Positions 36,168-45,745 of a stretch of 64,000 nucleotides of DNA are shown piece after piece (within the stretch, counting starts at the first letter, position 1; the number at the start of each line of letters is the position of its first letter). Both the position numbers and the translations under genes were made by a program. Source of the DNA: an uncultured Neisseriaceae bacterium (GTDB taxonomy: Bacteria > Pseudomonadota > Gammaproteobacteria > Burkholderiales > Neisseriaceae); NCBI GenBank assembly GCA_946481965.1, contig CAMLPN010000003.1:1-64000 (forward strand), given 5' to 3'. The notes below the pieces were generated by a model. The model did no database searches and was not told the origin of the DNA. It saw only the letters and a program-made list of their open reading frames with translations.

Positions 36168-36455
36168 ATGTTATTACCTACACGGATGGCGGTATTAAAT
36201 TACATTTATCTTTACGGGGAATCTAATGTGGTACAAGTCATGGCTGGACTAAAGTCTGACTACGGTCATGAGAAGCAATTTAATCCAAAAATGTATTTAG
36301 AACACCTTATGGCTTTAGAAGCCAATGGCTTGCTCACTCTGTCTAAATATGAATTGAATGACCAAAACGAATTATTATTGAGTTATATTATCACGGATGA
36401 TGGAAAAGCAGCGGTAGACACCTATATACCGAGTTCATATAAACATAAACATTAA
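36168..36455 (+). CDS. Small winged-helix-like protein, putative regulator
   Basis: This protein of 95 residues starts at the ATG (MLLPTRMAVLNYIYL) right after the transporter stop; an in-frame upstream extension would overlap the transporter gene. Helical start, then LEHLMALEANGLLTLSKYELNDQ and SYIITDDGKAAVDTYIP, fit a winged helix: a recognition helix, a turn marked by GLL, and a beta wing. MarR/PadR-like regulators look like this. It may respond to choline or its product, but no ligand pocket can be proved. Co-transcription with the transporter is very likely (1-base gap). Confidence 0.7.
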   Translation: MLLPTRMAVLNYIYLYGESNVVQVMAGLKSDYGHEKQFNPKMYLEHLMALEANGLLTLSKYELNDQNELLLSYIITDDGKAAVDTYIPSSYKHKH

Positions 36456-36585
36456 TGCACCATGGTATTTGCGGACTGTATTTATTGAATTATTTTATTT
36501 TTTCAAATGATATACTGTAAATAATTTAAAATGAATGCTTATTAATCTTTAATTACAGTTCCGTTTTCGTGGGATTTTAGAAACA

Positions 36586-38427
36586 ATGATGATCAGTAAA
36601 ATTGAGAAGCTTCAACATCAAATCCATGCTCTCCAGAATAACTATCTGGATAGGCTACCGCTAACTAATGAACTGATCGATCTTAGTAAAATTCAGTTTG
36701 GTGATAAAAGTACAGAATATGCTATTGCTCTCAATGACTTGGCCGGTATTTATCGTCATCTGAGTCAATTTAAAAAAGCAGAGCCACTTTTCATTCAGGC
36801 TGCAGATATATTATCCCAGACATTAGGTGCTAAAGATCCAAATACAACAACTGTACTTAACAACCTTGCCGGCTTGTATCGTTTGACAAAAAACTTTACG
36901 CAGGCAGAAGGCTTATTTCTAGCAGTTATTGAAAGTTATCAATCAACAGTGGGTGATACGCATTTTCTCACTTTAAGTGCTAAGAATAATCTGGGTTTGG
37001 TTTATCAGGATATGCATCGTTATGACGATGCATTACAATTGCATCAAACTTGCTTAAATGCCTTAGAGAGCCAAAAACAGGAACACCCCATTGCTTATGC
37101 CACTACATTAAGTAATATTGCCAGTGTTTATGGTCAGACGGATAAAATAGATAAAGCTATCGAAATATCGCAAGCAGTCCTGACACTTTACCAAAAACAG
37201 GTCGGTGTAGAGCATCCTCTTTATGCCAATGCTTTGAATAATTTAGCCAGCTTATATTACCAAATTGAAGACTTTACCGAAGCTAAAGCACTTTTTCTGC
37301 AAGCGAAAACCGTTAACCTAAAAGTATTCGGACCTGAGAGCGATGTTTATAAATCTACGCTTAGTAATATTGCTCAGATTGATCACAAACTGGAAAAAAT
37401 TGCTGCAGATAAATCAACTGTCATTTCGAAATCCTTAATTGACGATATCGTTAATTCATTACTGACATTTAATCATAAAACCGAAGAACAAAGGCAAGTC
37501 AATGGTTTTGGCATGAATCTTTGCCGACGCTACTTTGATGCAGTCGTTTTCCCTGCCATGCAAAAAGCGTTTTCCGTCGCAGAGCTTGAACGAATGGCCA
37601 TGGGTCTGGTGGGAGAAGGATCAGAATGTTTCGGATTTGACGATGAGTACTCACAGGATCACGATTTTGGTCCCAGAATCATGCTGTGGTTAACTGAAGA
37701 CGATTATTTAATATTACAAGAACGCTTGCAAAAATTATTAAATACTCTTCCTAAGCGCTTCGAAGGCTATGAAATACATCAAAGTGAATGGGGACAAGCA
37801 CAATCTGCAATTTATGATATCAATAAATTTTATCAACGTTATTTAGGTTTTTCTCTCCCTCCACAAACTTTAAATGAATGGCGCATAATACCTGAAAGTT
37901 ATTTAGCCACAGCCACTAATGGATGTGTCTTTTATGACCCATCAGGCAAATTCAGCCAAATCAGAAATCATTTATTACAAGGTTATCCTAAAGACATTCG
38001 TTTGAAAAAAATCTCCGCTCGATTAATGACGATTGCTCAAGCAGGACAATATAATTTTCAGCGATCATTAAGACGCCATGATCTAGTAGCAACCAATGCC
38101 AGTAGCGCTGCCTTTATTGACGCCAGTATTTCATTAATCTTTTTACTCAATAATCGCTACAAACCGTTTTATAAATGGATGCATAAAGCAATGCAACCAT
38201 TACCGATCTTAGGTAACTATTCTTATCACTTTTTCAATAATTTTCTGAATACCCCCTTAGAGCTACGTTCGATGGAAATTGAAAAATTTTGTGCTCAAGT
38301 CATCGTGGAGTTAAAACGCCAAAATCTAAGTGATCATAGCAGTGATTTTTTACTAGATCATGGTCCTATTGTGCTGCAAAAAATCCAAGATCTGTCCTTA
38401 AAGCAATCAAATCCATGGGTTGAATGA
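36586..38427 (+). CDS. TPR protein with C-terminal nucleotidyltransferase-like (DUF4037) domain
   Basis: The 613-residue protein joins two parts. Residues about 10-280 are tetratricopeptide repeats of the kinesin-light-chain type (LNDLAGIYRHLSQFKKAEPL, NNLAGLYRLTKNFTQAE, NNLASLYYQIEDFTEAKALF). Residues about 300-600 resemble DUF4037, with GEGSECFGFDDEYSQDHDFG near 342-360: the GS, then DxD spacing, is the metal-binding motif of the pol-beta/minimal nucleotidyltransferase superfamily. The role is unknown; transfer of a nucleotide to a protein or small molecule is the simplest guess. The next gene starts one base after its stop and carries the frequent DUF4037 partner DUF4125. Confidence 0.8.
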   Translation: MMISKIEKLQHQIHALQNNYLDRLPLTNELIDLSKIQFGDKSTEYAIALNDLAGIYRHLSQFKKAEPLFIQAADILSQTLGAKDPNTTTVLNNLAGLYRLTKNFTQAEGLFLAVIESYQSTVGDTHFLTLSAKNNLGLVYQDMHRYDDALQLHQTCLNALESQKQEHPIAYATTLSNIASVYGQTDKIDKAIEISQAVLTLYQKQVGVEHPLYANALNNLASLYYQIEDFTEAKALFLQAKTVNLKVFGPESDVYKSTLSNIAQIDHKLEKIAADKSTVISKSLIDDIVNSLLTFNHKTEEQRQVNGFGMNLCRRYFDAVVFPAMQKAFSVAELERMAMGLVGEGSECFGFDDEYSQDHDFGPRIMLWLTEDDYLILQERLQKLLNTLPKRFEGYEIHQSEWGQAQSAIYDINKFYQRYLGFSLPPQTLNEWRIIPESYLATATNGCVFYDPSGKFSQIRNHLLQGYPKDIRLKKISARLMTIAQAGQYNFQRSLRRHDLVATNASSAAFIDASISLIFLLNNRYKPFYKWMHKAMQPLPILGNYSYHFFNNFLNTPLELRSMEIEKFCAQVIVELKRQNLSDHSSDFLLDHGPIVLQKIQDLSLKQSNPWVE

Positions 38428-38428
38428 T

Positions 38429-39172
38429 ATGAAAACCGATACCTCAGCATTAATTCAACAAATAATCGCTATTGAATGGGCACAATTTTCTAAAGTTCAA
38501 AATAGCGAAGGACCGGCAAATTGCCAGAATCATCCAGCAACTTTTTTTGTCATGCGAGCCATACAGGCATCTATTTGGCTAGATCTAACCTTACAAAGTT
38601 ACTTACATGATCTTACCGTAGCCACTAATAATAATCATAATATGATGACTGAAAAGTATGCACGCATGATGGAGGCCACCCACAGTGCTGAATACCAACA
38701 GATCAAAGATTATTTACCCGTGATCTCTCCACAAAAACAGCAGCTGGTAGATGAAATTATGACCTTTTTCACTTACTGGCAACAGCAAGCAGTAGATGAA
38801 GAAACGCAAAAATTTATCGCTGCGGTTAAAAATGAATCTGCACTAACCTATTTACACGGTGAATTATTAACTTATTCTATTGAAACCTTACAACTGTGTT
38901 TGCATGATGTGCAGGAAGCCAGTAAAAACCACCGGAATTTAGTAAAAGAAATATTTGCAAAGACTATAGCCTATTATCAATCATTGCAGGATTCCAAGCC
39001 AACTGAGCAAGCAAAAGAAACTGATTTGGGTAAATCTGATCAGTCTAGCTCATCTGCTCGAGGATGTTGTTGCCATTCATGTGGTGTTGAAATACCTATT
39101 GATAATACAACTAGTCTGGCAAACCTCACATCAGCATTATTAAATTATGATTTACCAAAATTTTATCATTGA
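38429..39172 (+). CDS. DUF4125-like protein with Cys-rich C-terminus
   Basis: The product of about 247 residues matches the DUF4125 pattern: IIAIEWAQFSKVQNSEGPANCQ, then FFVMRAIQASIWLDLTLQSYLHDL, are the conserved start and second helix. The function of the family is not known. From about residue 200 a Ser-rich linker leads to RGCCCHSCGVEIP, four cysteines plus His that could bind zinc or a metal cluster. It starts at ATG 38429, one base after the upstream stop, so it is coupled to the TPR-nucleotidyltransferase gene. A terminator follows. Confidence 0.75.
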   Translation: MKTDTSALIQQIIAIEWAQFSKVQNSEGPANCQNHPATFFVMRAIQASIWLDLTLQSYLHDLTVATNNNHNMMTEKYARMMEATHSAEYQQIKDYLPVISPQKQQLVDEIMTFFTYWQQQAVDEETQKFIAAVKNESALTYLHGELLTYSIETLQLCLHDVQEASKNHRNLVKEIFAKTIAYYQSLQDSKPTEQAKETDLGKSDQSSSSARGCCCHSCGVEIPIDNTTSLANLTSALLNYDLPKFYH

Positions 39173-39244
39173 GAAGGATTTTACCTCCTATCAACTGACG
39201 GTTTTAATGAACTATTGACTAGTCATAAATATTGTTTTATGTCG

Positions 39245-39281
39245 AAAAAGCTATCACTTCTATTGATGTCGATAGCTTTTT
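39245..39281 (+). terminator. Terminator of the transporter-to-DUF4125 transcript
   Basis: A perfect 11-bp stem (aaaaagctatc / gatagcttttt) with a 15-base loop ends in five T. It lies about 75 bases after the DUF4125-like stop and closes the rightward arm of the choline locus. Confidence 0.8.
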
Positions 39282-39463
39282 AATTTTCTGAACCTCTTGA
39301 AATTATAGATTTCATAACCTAGTGGTCATTAATTGAAAAGACTTCTGCTTAATTTTCACCAAACTATTTTAGTTCTCATTACTAACTGAAAAATCCATGA
39401 TCTTCACCATTAACCTTACTGGCTAAATCATAGATTTATTCAATTATACTAACATCATGATTA

Positions 39464-39484
39464 TTATCAAATTTTATTTGATAA
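39464..39484. repeat. Perfect palindrome (9+3+9) upstream of the orphan ATPase gene
   Basis: The sequence ttatcaaat-ttt-atttgataa is a perfect inverted repeat with a 3-base centre, too AT-rich for a good terminator and without a T-run. It resembles a dimeric repressor operator. It lies about 360 bases before the ATPase start. Confidence 0.55.
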
Positions 39485-39559
39485 TAGCGTCGATATACTA
39501 AAATAATATTGTCACATAGAAATGAATAATATCTATTCTGTTATTTTTAGAGTTATAAT

Positions 39560-39578
39560 AATAATGATAATCAATCAA
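39560..39578 (+). promoter_or_regulatory. Fur-box-like site upstream of the siderophore ATPase gene
   Basis: The 19-mer aataatgataatcaatcaa matches the Fur consensus at 14 of 19 positions by my count; the left and central parts (AATGATAATCA) are perfect. It suggests that the separated ATPase gene kept iron control of its own. Confidence 0.65.
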
Positions 39579-39843
39579 AAATAAAATATCCTCTTCAGGC
39601 TTTGAATTTTTAGACTGGTTATTCTTTTTATGTAAATAATTATTAGTAAAAATTTATTGCGTTGATATTCTCTGTTCGAGTAATTGAAATAAAAAACATT
39701 TATTAATGTCATAATTTCATTGTCAATGCAAAACTCAATATTTAGTCCATTTCAGGTATCTTTTTTTATCTTAAGGTAGCTGGATGTTATTCGTAAAGTA
39801 CCGTCAGCTTATATATTGTAATTTAAATAAACTTCAAGCCATC

Positions 39844-40602
39844 ATGATTTCCATTAAAAATGTTTACCACCACATACATGGCAACACTATTCTCAACGAT
39901 ATCAATCTTGATATACCGGATAGGAGTATTACTGCGTTGATTGGTCCTAATGGTGCCGGTAAATCGACATTGTTTTCACTGATTGCGCGATTACAATCTT
40001 TACAACAAGGTAGCATTCATATTGATGAATTAGATGTTAACCACAGTAACTCCACTGCTATTGCTCAAAAATTGGCTATTCTTGCCCAAGAAAACAATAT
40101 TCACAGTCGCATTACCGTACGGGATCTATTGATGTTTGGCCGTTATCCACATAATCACGGCCGTGTACAGCTTAAAGATCAACAGATAGTTGATCAGGCG
40201 TTACAGTGTTTTGAGCTAACACAACTGCAACACCGCTACTTGAGCGCACTTTCTGGAGGACAACGTCAACGTGCTTTGGTTGCCATGATTTTTTGTCAGC
40301 AAACGAAACATATTATTTTGGATGAACCACTTAACAACCTCGATATGTATCATGCTAGAGAGCTAATGCGCTTATTGCGTCGACTTACCACTGAACAAGG
40401 ACTTTCGACTATCATAGTTGTGCATGATATTAATATGGCAGCGGGATATGCTGACCATATCGTAGCGATGAATAACGGGCAGATTATTATGCAAGGCTCA
40501 CCTGAGCAAATAATTACCACGAAAAATATTAAATCCATATTTAATCTGGATGCAAAAGTCATTACTCAACATGGCAAGCCATTGGTCATCCATCATCTTT
40601 AG
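39844..40602 (+). CDS. Ferric siderophore ABC transporter ATPase (FetE/FatE/CeuD-like)
   Basis: The 252-residue product has the Walker A GPNGAGKSTLF near residue 35, signature LSGGQRQRA near 140 and Walker B IILDEPLNNLD near 160, and reads like the FepC class that powers siderophore import. I start it at ATG 39844 (MISIKNVYHHIHG), the point where homology to this class begins. No permease gene is beside it. The FecCD permease pair at 26763-28704 lacks an ATPase, so it is the obvious partner despite 11 kb of separation. A Fur-like site lies upstream. Confidence 0.9.
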   Translation: MISIKNVYHHIHGNTILNDINLDIPDRSITALIGPNGAGKSTLFSLIARLQSLQQGSIHIDELDVNHSNSTAIAQKLAILAQENNIHSRITVRDLLMFGRYPHNHGRVQLKDQQIVDQALQCFELTQLQHRYLSALSGGQRQRALVAMIFCQQTKHIILDEPLNNLDMYHARELMRLLRRLTTEQGLSTIIVVHDINMAAGYADHIVAMNNGQIIMQGSPEQIITTKNIKSIFNLDAKVITQHGKPLVIHHL

Positions 40603-41254
40603 TATGATCTATATCCTACAAAGAATCGAATCATGGAAATATTCAATTAATTTTTTCAATACCGAATTTGCAAAGAAAATAATAAAACAAAATAATATAT
40701 TTATGATATTTATTTCACTGATTATTATGAGCTTTTAAATGCCATTGGATTAAATATAATGATTTTTCTACGGATTTATTGTATTGTTTATAGATTTAAT
40801 TCTAATTAGTTACTATTGTTTTAGAAACTGAGAAATTAAAGAATAAATTTAATTAGTAGAAAAATTTTGGCAAAATTAAAAACTGCTATTCGTTAACTGA
40901 TACATGGAGATTTCAGTGTTATAGTCTGTTTACTTGACAAAAGAATAAAATATAACACATTGTGAGACAGATCATACATTTTCAACTCAGATAAAAAACA
41001 ATTGGGCAATGCCATCAGTAAACACAGAAAAAGCCAGCTATATTTTCATACAAAATTCTTTACCTGAATAGACTTAAAAAATATCCTAACTAATCTATAT
41101 TACTCACAATACGTAGAGCTATAAGCTCGATTAATAACAATTACTAAACCTAAGCAGCACTATTTTCCAGTTACCCAGTTCAACCCCTATCAATAGCTGC
41201 TGATCACCTTAATAACTTTCTTCAAAAAGTATTTCTAGCGGATTTGCTATAATC
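40603..41254. other. Intergenic region before hrpA
   Basis: No gene or RNA is recognised in this 650-base AT-rich region. Near its right end the sequence gctataatc just before 41255 contains a TATAAT that could be the -10 element of a promoter, but it lies so close to the ATG that the transcript would be nearly leaderless. Confidence 0.45.
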
Positions 41255-44200
41255 ATGCCCATCGATAAATTTTCGGCAGAATTTTGTGCCATGCCCGCAT
41301 ACGAACTTGATCAAATCCTGTGTAAAGACCGTTATTTTCTACAACGTGCCAGTAAAAATCCCAACCGTTTCGGTGGTGAGGAAAAAGTAGCTAATCGCTT
41401 TCAACATTCTCATCAGATTTACTTGCAACGGCTAGCTCATCTGCCTATGCCAGAATATGACAATACATTACCAGTTCATGAAAAACGCACAGAAATCAAA
41501 GACGCCATCAGCCATCATCAGGTAGTTATCGTGTGCGGTGAAACAGGCTCAGGTAAAACTACCCAATTACCAAAAATTTGTCTTGAACTGGGTCGTGGCG
41601 TAGCCGGATTAATTGGTCATACTCAACCACGACGGCTGGCTGCGCGTTCCGTGGCCGAGCGGATTGCAGAAGAATTGCACAGTCAGATAGGCCGAAGCGT
41701 AGGTTACAAAGTTCGATTTAACGACAAAACCGCTCCCGACAGTTATATTAAACTGATGACAGACGGTATTTTACTGGCGGAAACTCAGACTGACCGTTTT
41801 CTTACTGCTTACGACACCATTATTATTGACGAAGCACACGAGCGCAGTCTGAACATTGATTTTCTCCTTGGCTATCTGAAGCAGTTACTTCCGCGTCGAC
41901 CTGATTTAAAAGTCATTATTACTTCGGCAACCATCGATGCCGAACGCTTTAGCCAGCACTTCACTATCCATGGAACACCCGCTCCGGTAATCGAAGTTTC
42001 CGGGCGCACCTACCCTGTAGAAATACGCTATCGTCCTTTGCATAGCCTTGATGCCGATGAAGCTGAAATTGAGATTAATGATGCTATTGTCGATGCTGCT
42101 GATGAACTGGCAAGAGAAGGTAATGGTGATATTCTGATTTTTCTGCCCGGTGAGCGAGAGATCCGTGAAGCTGCTCATGCTTTAAGACAATCTCCTCTAA
42201 GACGTCATGATGAAATACTACCCTTATTTGCACGCCTCTCTGCTGGCGAGCAATATAAAATTTTTCATCCAAATGGTCGACAGCGACGTATCGTACTTGC
42301 GACTAACGTTGCCGAAACATCCCTTACTGTTCCTGGTATTCGTTATGTAATCGATACTGGTCTGGCCAGAGTGAAACGTTATTCAGCCAGAGCTAAAGTT
42401 GAACAATTACATATTGAACCCATTAGTCAGGCGGCGGCACGGCAACGTGCCGGTCGATGTGGACGTGTAGCCGCTGGTATTTGTATTCGTCTATACAGTA
42501 AAGAAGATTTTAATCAGCGACCAGCTTTTACTGATCCTGAAATTATTCGCAGCAACTTAGCAGCAGTCATTTTGCGCATGATCAGTTTGAAACTTGGTGA
42601 TGTGAATGCCTTTCCTTTTTTACAGGCTCCGGAACAGCGTTACATCAATGATGGTTATCAGGCTTTGATCGAGTTGGGTGCGTTGAATGAAAGTAACCAG
42701 CTTACCAGAATTGGCGAACAGATGTCTCGGTTGCCCGTAGATCCACGTATCAGCCGTATGTTACTGGCGGCGGTGCAGCTGCAATGTGTTGCTGAAATGC
42801 TGATTATCGTGGCCGCGCTGTCGATTCAGGATCCACGCGAACGGCCACTTGAAGCGCGAGAGGCGGCCTCAAAAGCTCATGAACGTTTTAATGATAAACA
42901 GTCTGATTTTCTTGCCTATCTGAATATCTGGGATTCATATCAGCGTGAACGCGATAAAGGCTTATCGAACCGTCAAATGATCCAGTGGTGTCATCAGTAT
43001 TTTCTTTCCCATCTGCGTATGCGTGAATGGCGTGAATTGCATCATCAATTGGCACAGATAGCAATTGATATCGGACTAACTGACAAAACCAGCGCTTACC
43101 GACAATCCCCTAAACTCAACTCTGCACTACCAGTGAGCAATAACAATGATGCAGATTTGTCTGCTAAGCATAAACAACAGCAAATAGAACGTCGTCAACA
43201 GCGCCATGCCCGACAACAGGCTAAAGAAGCCAGTTATGAACAAATTCATCGTTCCCTGCTCACCGGGCTAATTGCCAATATCGGCCTGAAAAGCCCTGAA
43301 GGACACGATTATACTGGTGCCCGCGGTATCCATTTCCATCTGTTCCCGGCTTCTGCACTGTTTAAAAGTAAGGCTAAATGGGTTGTTGCCGCTGAACTAA
43401 CTGAAACATCCAGACTCTATGCAAGAGATGTTGGTAAAATCGAACCGGAATGGATAGAAAGTGAAGTACCGCATCTATTACGCTACCATTACTTTGACCC
43501 TCACTGGGAACAAAAACGTGGAGAAGTTGTGGCCAGCGAACGCATCACATTGTATGGGTTAACCGTTCTGCCACGCCGGCCAGTGGCCTATGGCCGCATC
43601 AATCCCAAAGAAGCACGCGAAATTTTTATTCGTGGCGCCTTAGTTGCTCAGGAATGCAATCTTAATGCTGCTTTTTTTCGTCATAACCAACAGCTGATTG
43701 AAGAAATTACTGAACTGGAGCATAAATCTCGTCGTCAGGATGTATTGGTAGATGAAGAAGCCCTGTTTAGTTTTTATGACCAGCGTCTGCCGGCAACAAT
43801 AGAAAATAAAGGGCGCATTTTCCCTCTGGCTGATATTCGTACCTTTGAAATGTGGCGCAAACAAGCTGAAACGCAAAACCCACAACTTTTGTATCTGGGT
43901 CGTGATGATTTGATGCAGCATGCTGCCAGCAATGTTACTGAAAGTCAGTTTCCAGAATATCTAGACACTAAAGATGGTCAGTGCAAACTTTCTTATCGCT
44001 TTGAACCACATCATCCACTGGACGGTGTAACCGTCACTGTACCCTTACCTCTACTGAACCGTATCAGTGCGGCACGACTTGAGTGGTTGGTACCTGGAAT
44101 GATTCGGGAAAAACTACAACTACTCATTAAAGCTTTACCAAAACAAATCCGCCGTATCTGTGTTCCGGTACCTGATTTCATTACTATTTTTCTCAGCAAT

Positions 44201-45322
44201 CATCCCGATATCAATGCCCCACTGCTGCCACAACTAGCGCATGCCATTGCCCGGCATGCTGGTGATATGCGCCTGCTTAACCAGATAGATATTGAAAACT
44301 GGCGAACTCAACAACTTCCTGCTCACTGTTATTTCAACATTCAGATAGTAGATGATAGTGGCAAAGAGTTGGCCAGTGGTCGTGATCTGAATTATCTGCA
44401 ACAACAACTTGGACAGGCTGCCGCAGTTACCTTTCGCGATAACAGCAATGAATTCGAGCGTGACAATATCACTACCTGGGATATCGGTACACTGCCGGAA
44501 AGCATTAAATTTGCCCGTGCACAGCAACAACTGACCGGTTTTTTAGCGCTACAGAAACAGAAAAATGGTAGCATCGCTTTACGTCTATTTGATACTGCCG
44601 AGGCTGCCACACAGGCACACCGTAATGGTGTTATTGCCCTCATGAGCTTGCAATTAAAAGAACAGATTAAAGATCTGAATAAAGGCTTAGCCGATTTTAC
44701 TCAAATAGCCATGCTACTCAAACATCTTGGTACTGAAGCATTACGTGAAGATCTTACTCAGGCCATTCTTGACCGTGCTCTGATTGGTGAAGATGAACTA
44801 CCACGTGACGAGAAAACATTTAAAGAACAACTTAAACGCGCCCGCAGCCGTCTGCCTGCAGTAAAAGAAGCCGTTAACCGTTACACCTTGCAAACTGCTC
44901 AAGCCTATGCTGAGGTCAACAGTCATTTAGGGAGACATCCATTAACCCAGTTACTGCGTCAGCTACTGAATAGTCTGATTTATCCGGGCTTTGCCAGCGC
45001 TACCCCATGGGAACAATGGCCTCGCCTACCCGTGTATTTACAAGCTATGGTTAAACGTATGGATAAATATGGCAGCAATCCTGCTCGCGATGCCGCTCGC
45101 GAAGCTGATGTTGAAGCATTAACCGAAATCTGGAAGGCAAAAATACAGCAATACCAGCAACAAAACCAGCCAGTTCCGGCTCCTATTGCTGAATTTAAAT
45201 GGATGCTGGAAGAATTGCGTGTATCTCTGTTTGCGCAAGAACTGAAAACACCCTATCCTGTCTCAGCTAAACGGCTGAGTAAAGAATGGGAAAAGCGCAC
45301 AGCTTTACAAGGTAGCATGTAA
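41255..45322 (+). CDS. hrpA: ATP-dependent RNA helicase HrpA (DEAH box)
   Basis: HrpA is a large DEAH-box helicase that acts on RNA and on stalled ribosomes. The 1355-residue protein has Walker A CGETGSGKTTQLPK (residues about 94-107), the DEAH box IIDEAHERS (190-198), SAT (224-226), and the motif VI QRAGRCGRVAAG near 400. The winged-helix and OB-like domains follow, then a long C-terminal region conserved in HrpA (FDPHWEQKRGEVVASERITLYG). The length is normal for the family. It is a single gene with no partner next to it. Confidence 0.96.
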   Translation: MPIDKFSAEFCAMPAYELDQILCKDRYFLQRASKNPNRFGGEEKVANRFQHSHQIYLQRLAHLPMPEYDNTLPVHEKRTEIKDAISHHQVVIVCGETGSGKTTQLPKICLELGRGVAGLIGHTQPRRLAARSVAERIAEELHSQIGRSVGYKVRFNDKTAPDSYIKLMTDGILLAETQTDRFLTAYDTIIIDEAHERSLNIDFLLGYLKQLLPRRPDLKVIITSATIDAERFSQHFTIHGTPAPVIEVSGRTYPVEIRYRPLHSLDADEAEIEINDAIVDAADELAREGNGDILIFLPGEREIREAAHALRQSPLRRHDEILPLFARLSAGEQYKIFHPNGRQRRIVLATNVAETSLTVPGIRYVIDTGLARVKRYSARAKVEQLHIEPISQAAARQRAGRCGRVAAGICIRLYSKEDFNQRPAFTDPEIIRSNLAAVILRMISLKLGDVNAFPFLQAPEQRYINDGYQALIELGALNESNQLTRIGEQMSRLPVDPRISRMLLAAVQLQCVAEMLIIVAALSIQDPRERPLEAREAASKAHERFNDKQSDFLAYLNIWDSYQRERDKGLSNRQMIQWCHQYFLSHLRMREWRELHHQLAQIAIDIGLTDKTSAYRQSPKLNSALPVSNNNDADLSAKHKQQQIERRQQRHARQQAKEASYEQIHRSLLTGLIANIGLKSPEGHDYTGARGIHFHLFPASALFKSKAKWVVAAELTETSRLYARDVGKIEPEWIESEVPHLLRYHYFDPHWEQKRGEVVASERITLYGLTVLPRRPVAYGRINPKEAREIFIRGALVAQECNLNAAFFRHNQQLIEEITELEHKSRRQDVLVDEEALFSFYDQRLPATIENKGRIFPLADIRTFEMWRKQAETQNPQLLYLGRDDLMQHAASNVTESQFPEYLDTKDGQCKLSYRFEPHHPLDGVTVTVPLPLLNRISAARLEWLVPGMIREKLQLLIKALPKQIRRICVPVPDFITIFLSNHPDINAPLLPQLAHAIARHAGDMRLLNQIDIENWRTQQLPAHCYFNIQIVDDSGKELASGRDLNYLQQQLGQAAAVTFRDNSNEFERDNITTWDIGTLPESIKFARAQQQLTGFLALQKQKNGSIALRLFDTAEAATQAHRNGVIALMSLQLKEQIKDLNKGLADFTQIAMLLKHLGTEALREDLTQAILDRALIGEDELPRDEKTFKEQLKRARSRLPAVKEAVNRYTLQTAQAYAEVNSHLGRHPLTQLLRQLLNSLIYPGFASATPWEQWPRLPVYLQAMVKRMDKYGSNPARDAAREADVEALTEIWKAKIQQYQQQNQPVPAPIAEFKWMLEELRVSLFAQELKTPYPVSAKRLSKEWEKRTALQGSM

Positions 45323-45745
45323 GAAAATTGAATTCCGAATATTTGTGTCGAAGTAATTTGATTGTTTACCGACAATTATAATCGGAAGATAAGAGAGAAC
45401 AATTTATTCGCTATATTAATTGAAGACGGATACTGATCATAGTTCAGGGCTTAATGTTTTACCTGACAATATTTTTTAGTCGATGAATCATGCAAAATTG
45501 GATTATTAACCAAATTATATCCATTTATTCAATAAAATATTTACTGATATATTACTTAAATCAAACCACCATGAATAAACATTAAAAAATAAACAAGGAT
45601 CTTCGAGGAATCACAATAATACAAACAACAAAACCATATTTTATTAGTCAGAACTCAAATATAATTTTAGCTTATCAATTATTATATCTATTGATTAAGA
45701 TAAACCGCGAATTAATTTTTACCAAATATGTCGTTTTCATCGATT
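45323..45745. other. AT-rich gap between converging genes
   Basis: About 420 bases with no gene, repeat or clear terminator. The flanking genes (hrpA and the phosphatase-like lipoprotein) converge here. Confidence 0.45.

Larger units (their letters stand above)
39282..39843 (+). other. Long regulatory region before the siderophore ATPase gene
   Basis: No gene is visible. The region holds a perfect palindrome (39464-39484) and a Fur-box-like site (39560-39578), described separately. A reading extending the ATPase upstream to 39784 has no ribosome-binding site and adds non-homologous residues, so I treat those bases as leader. Confidence 0.55.
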
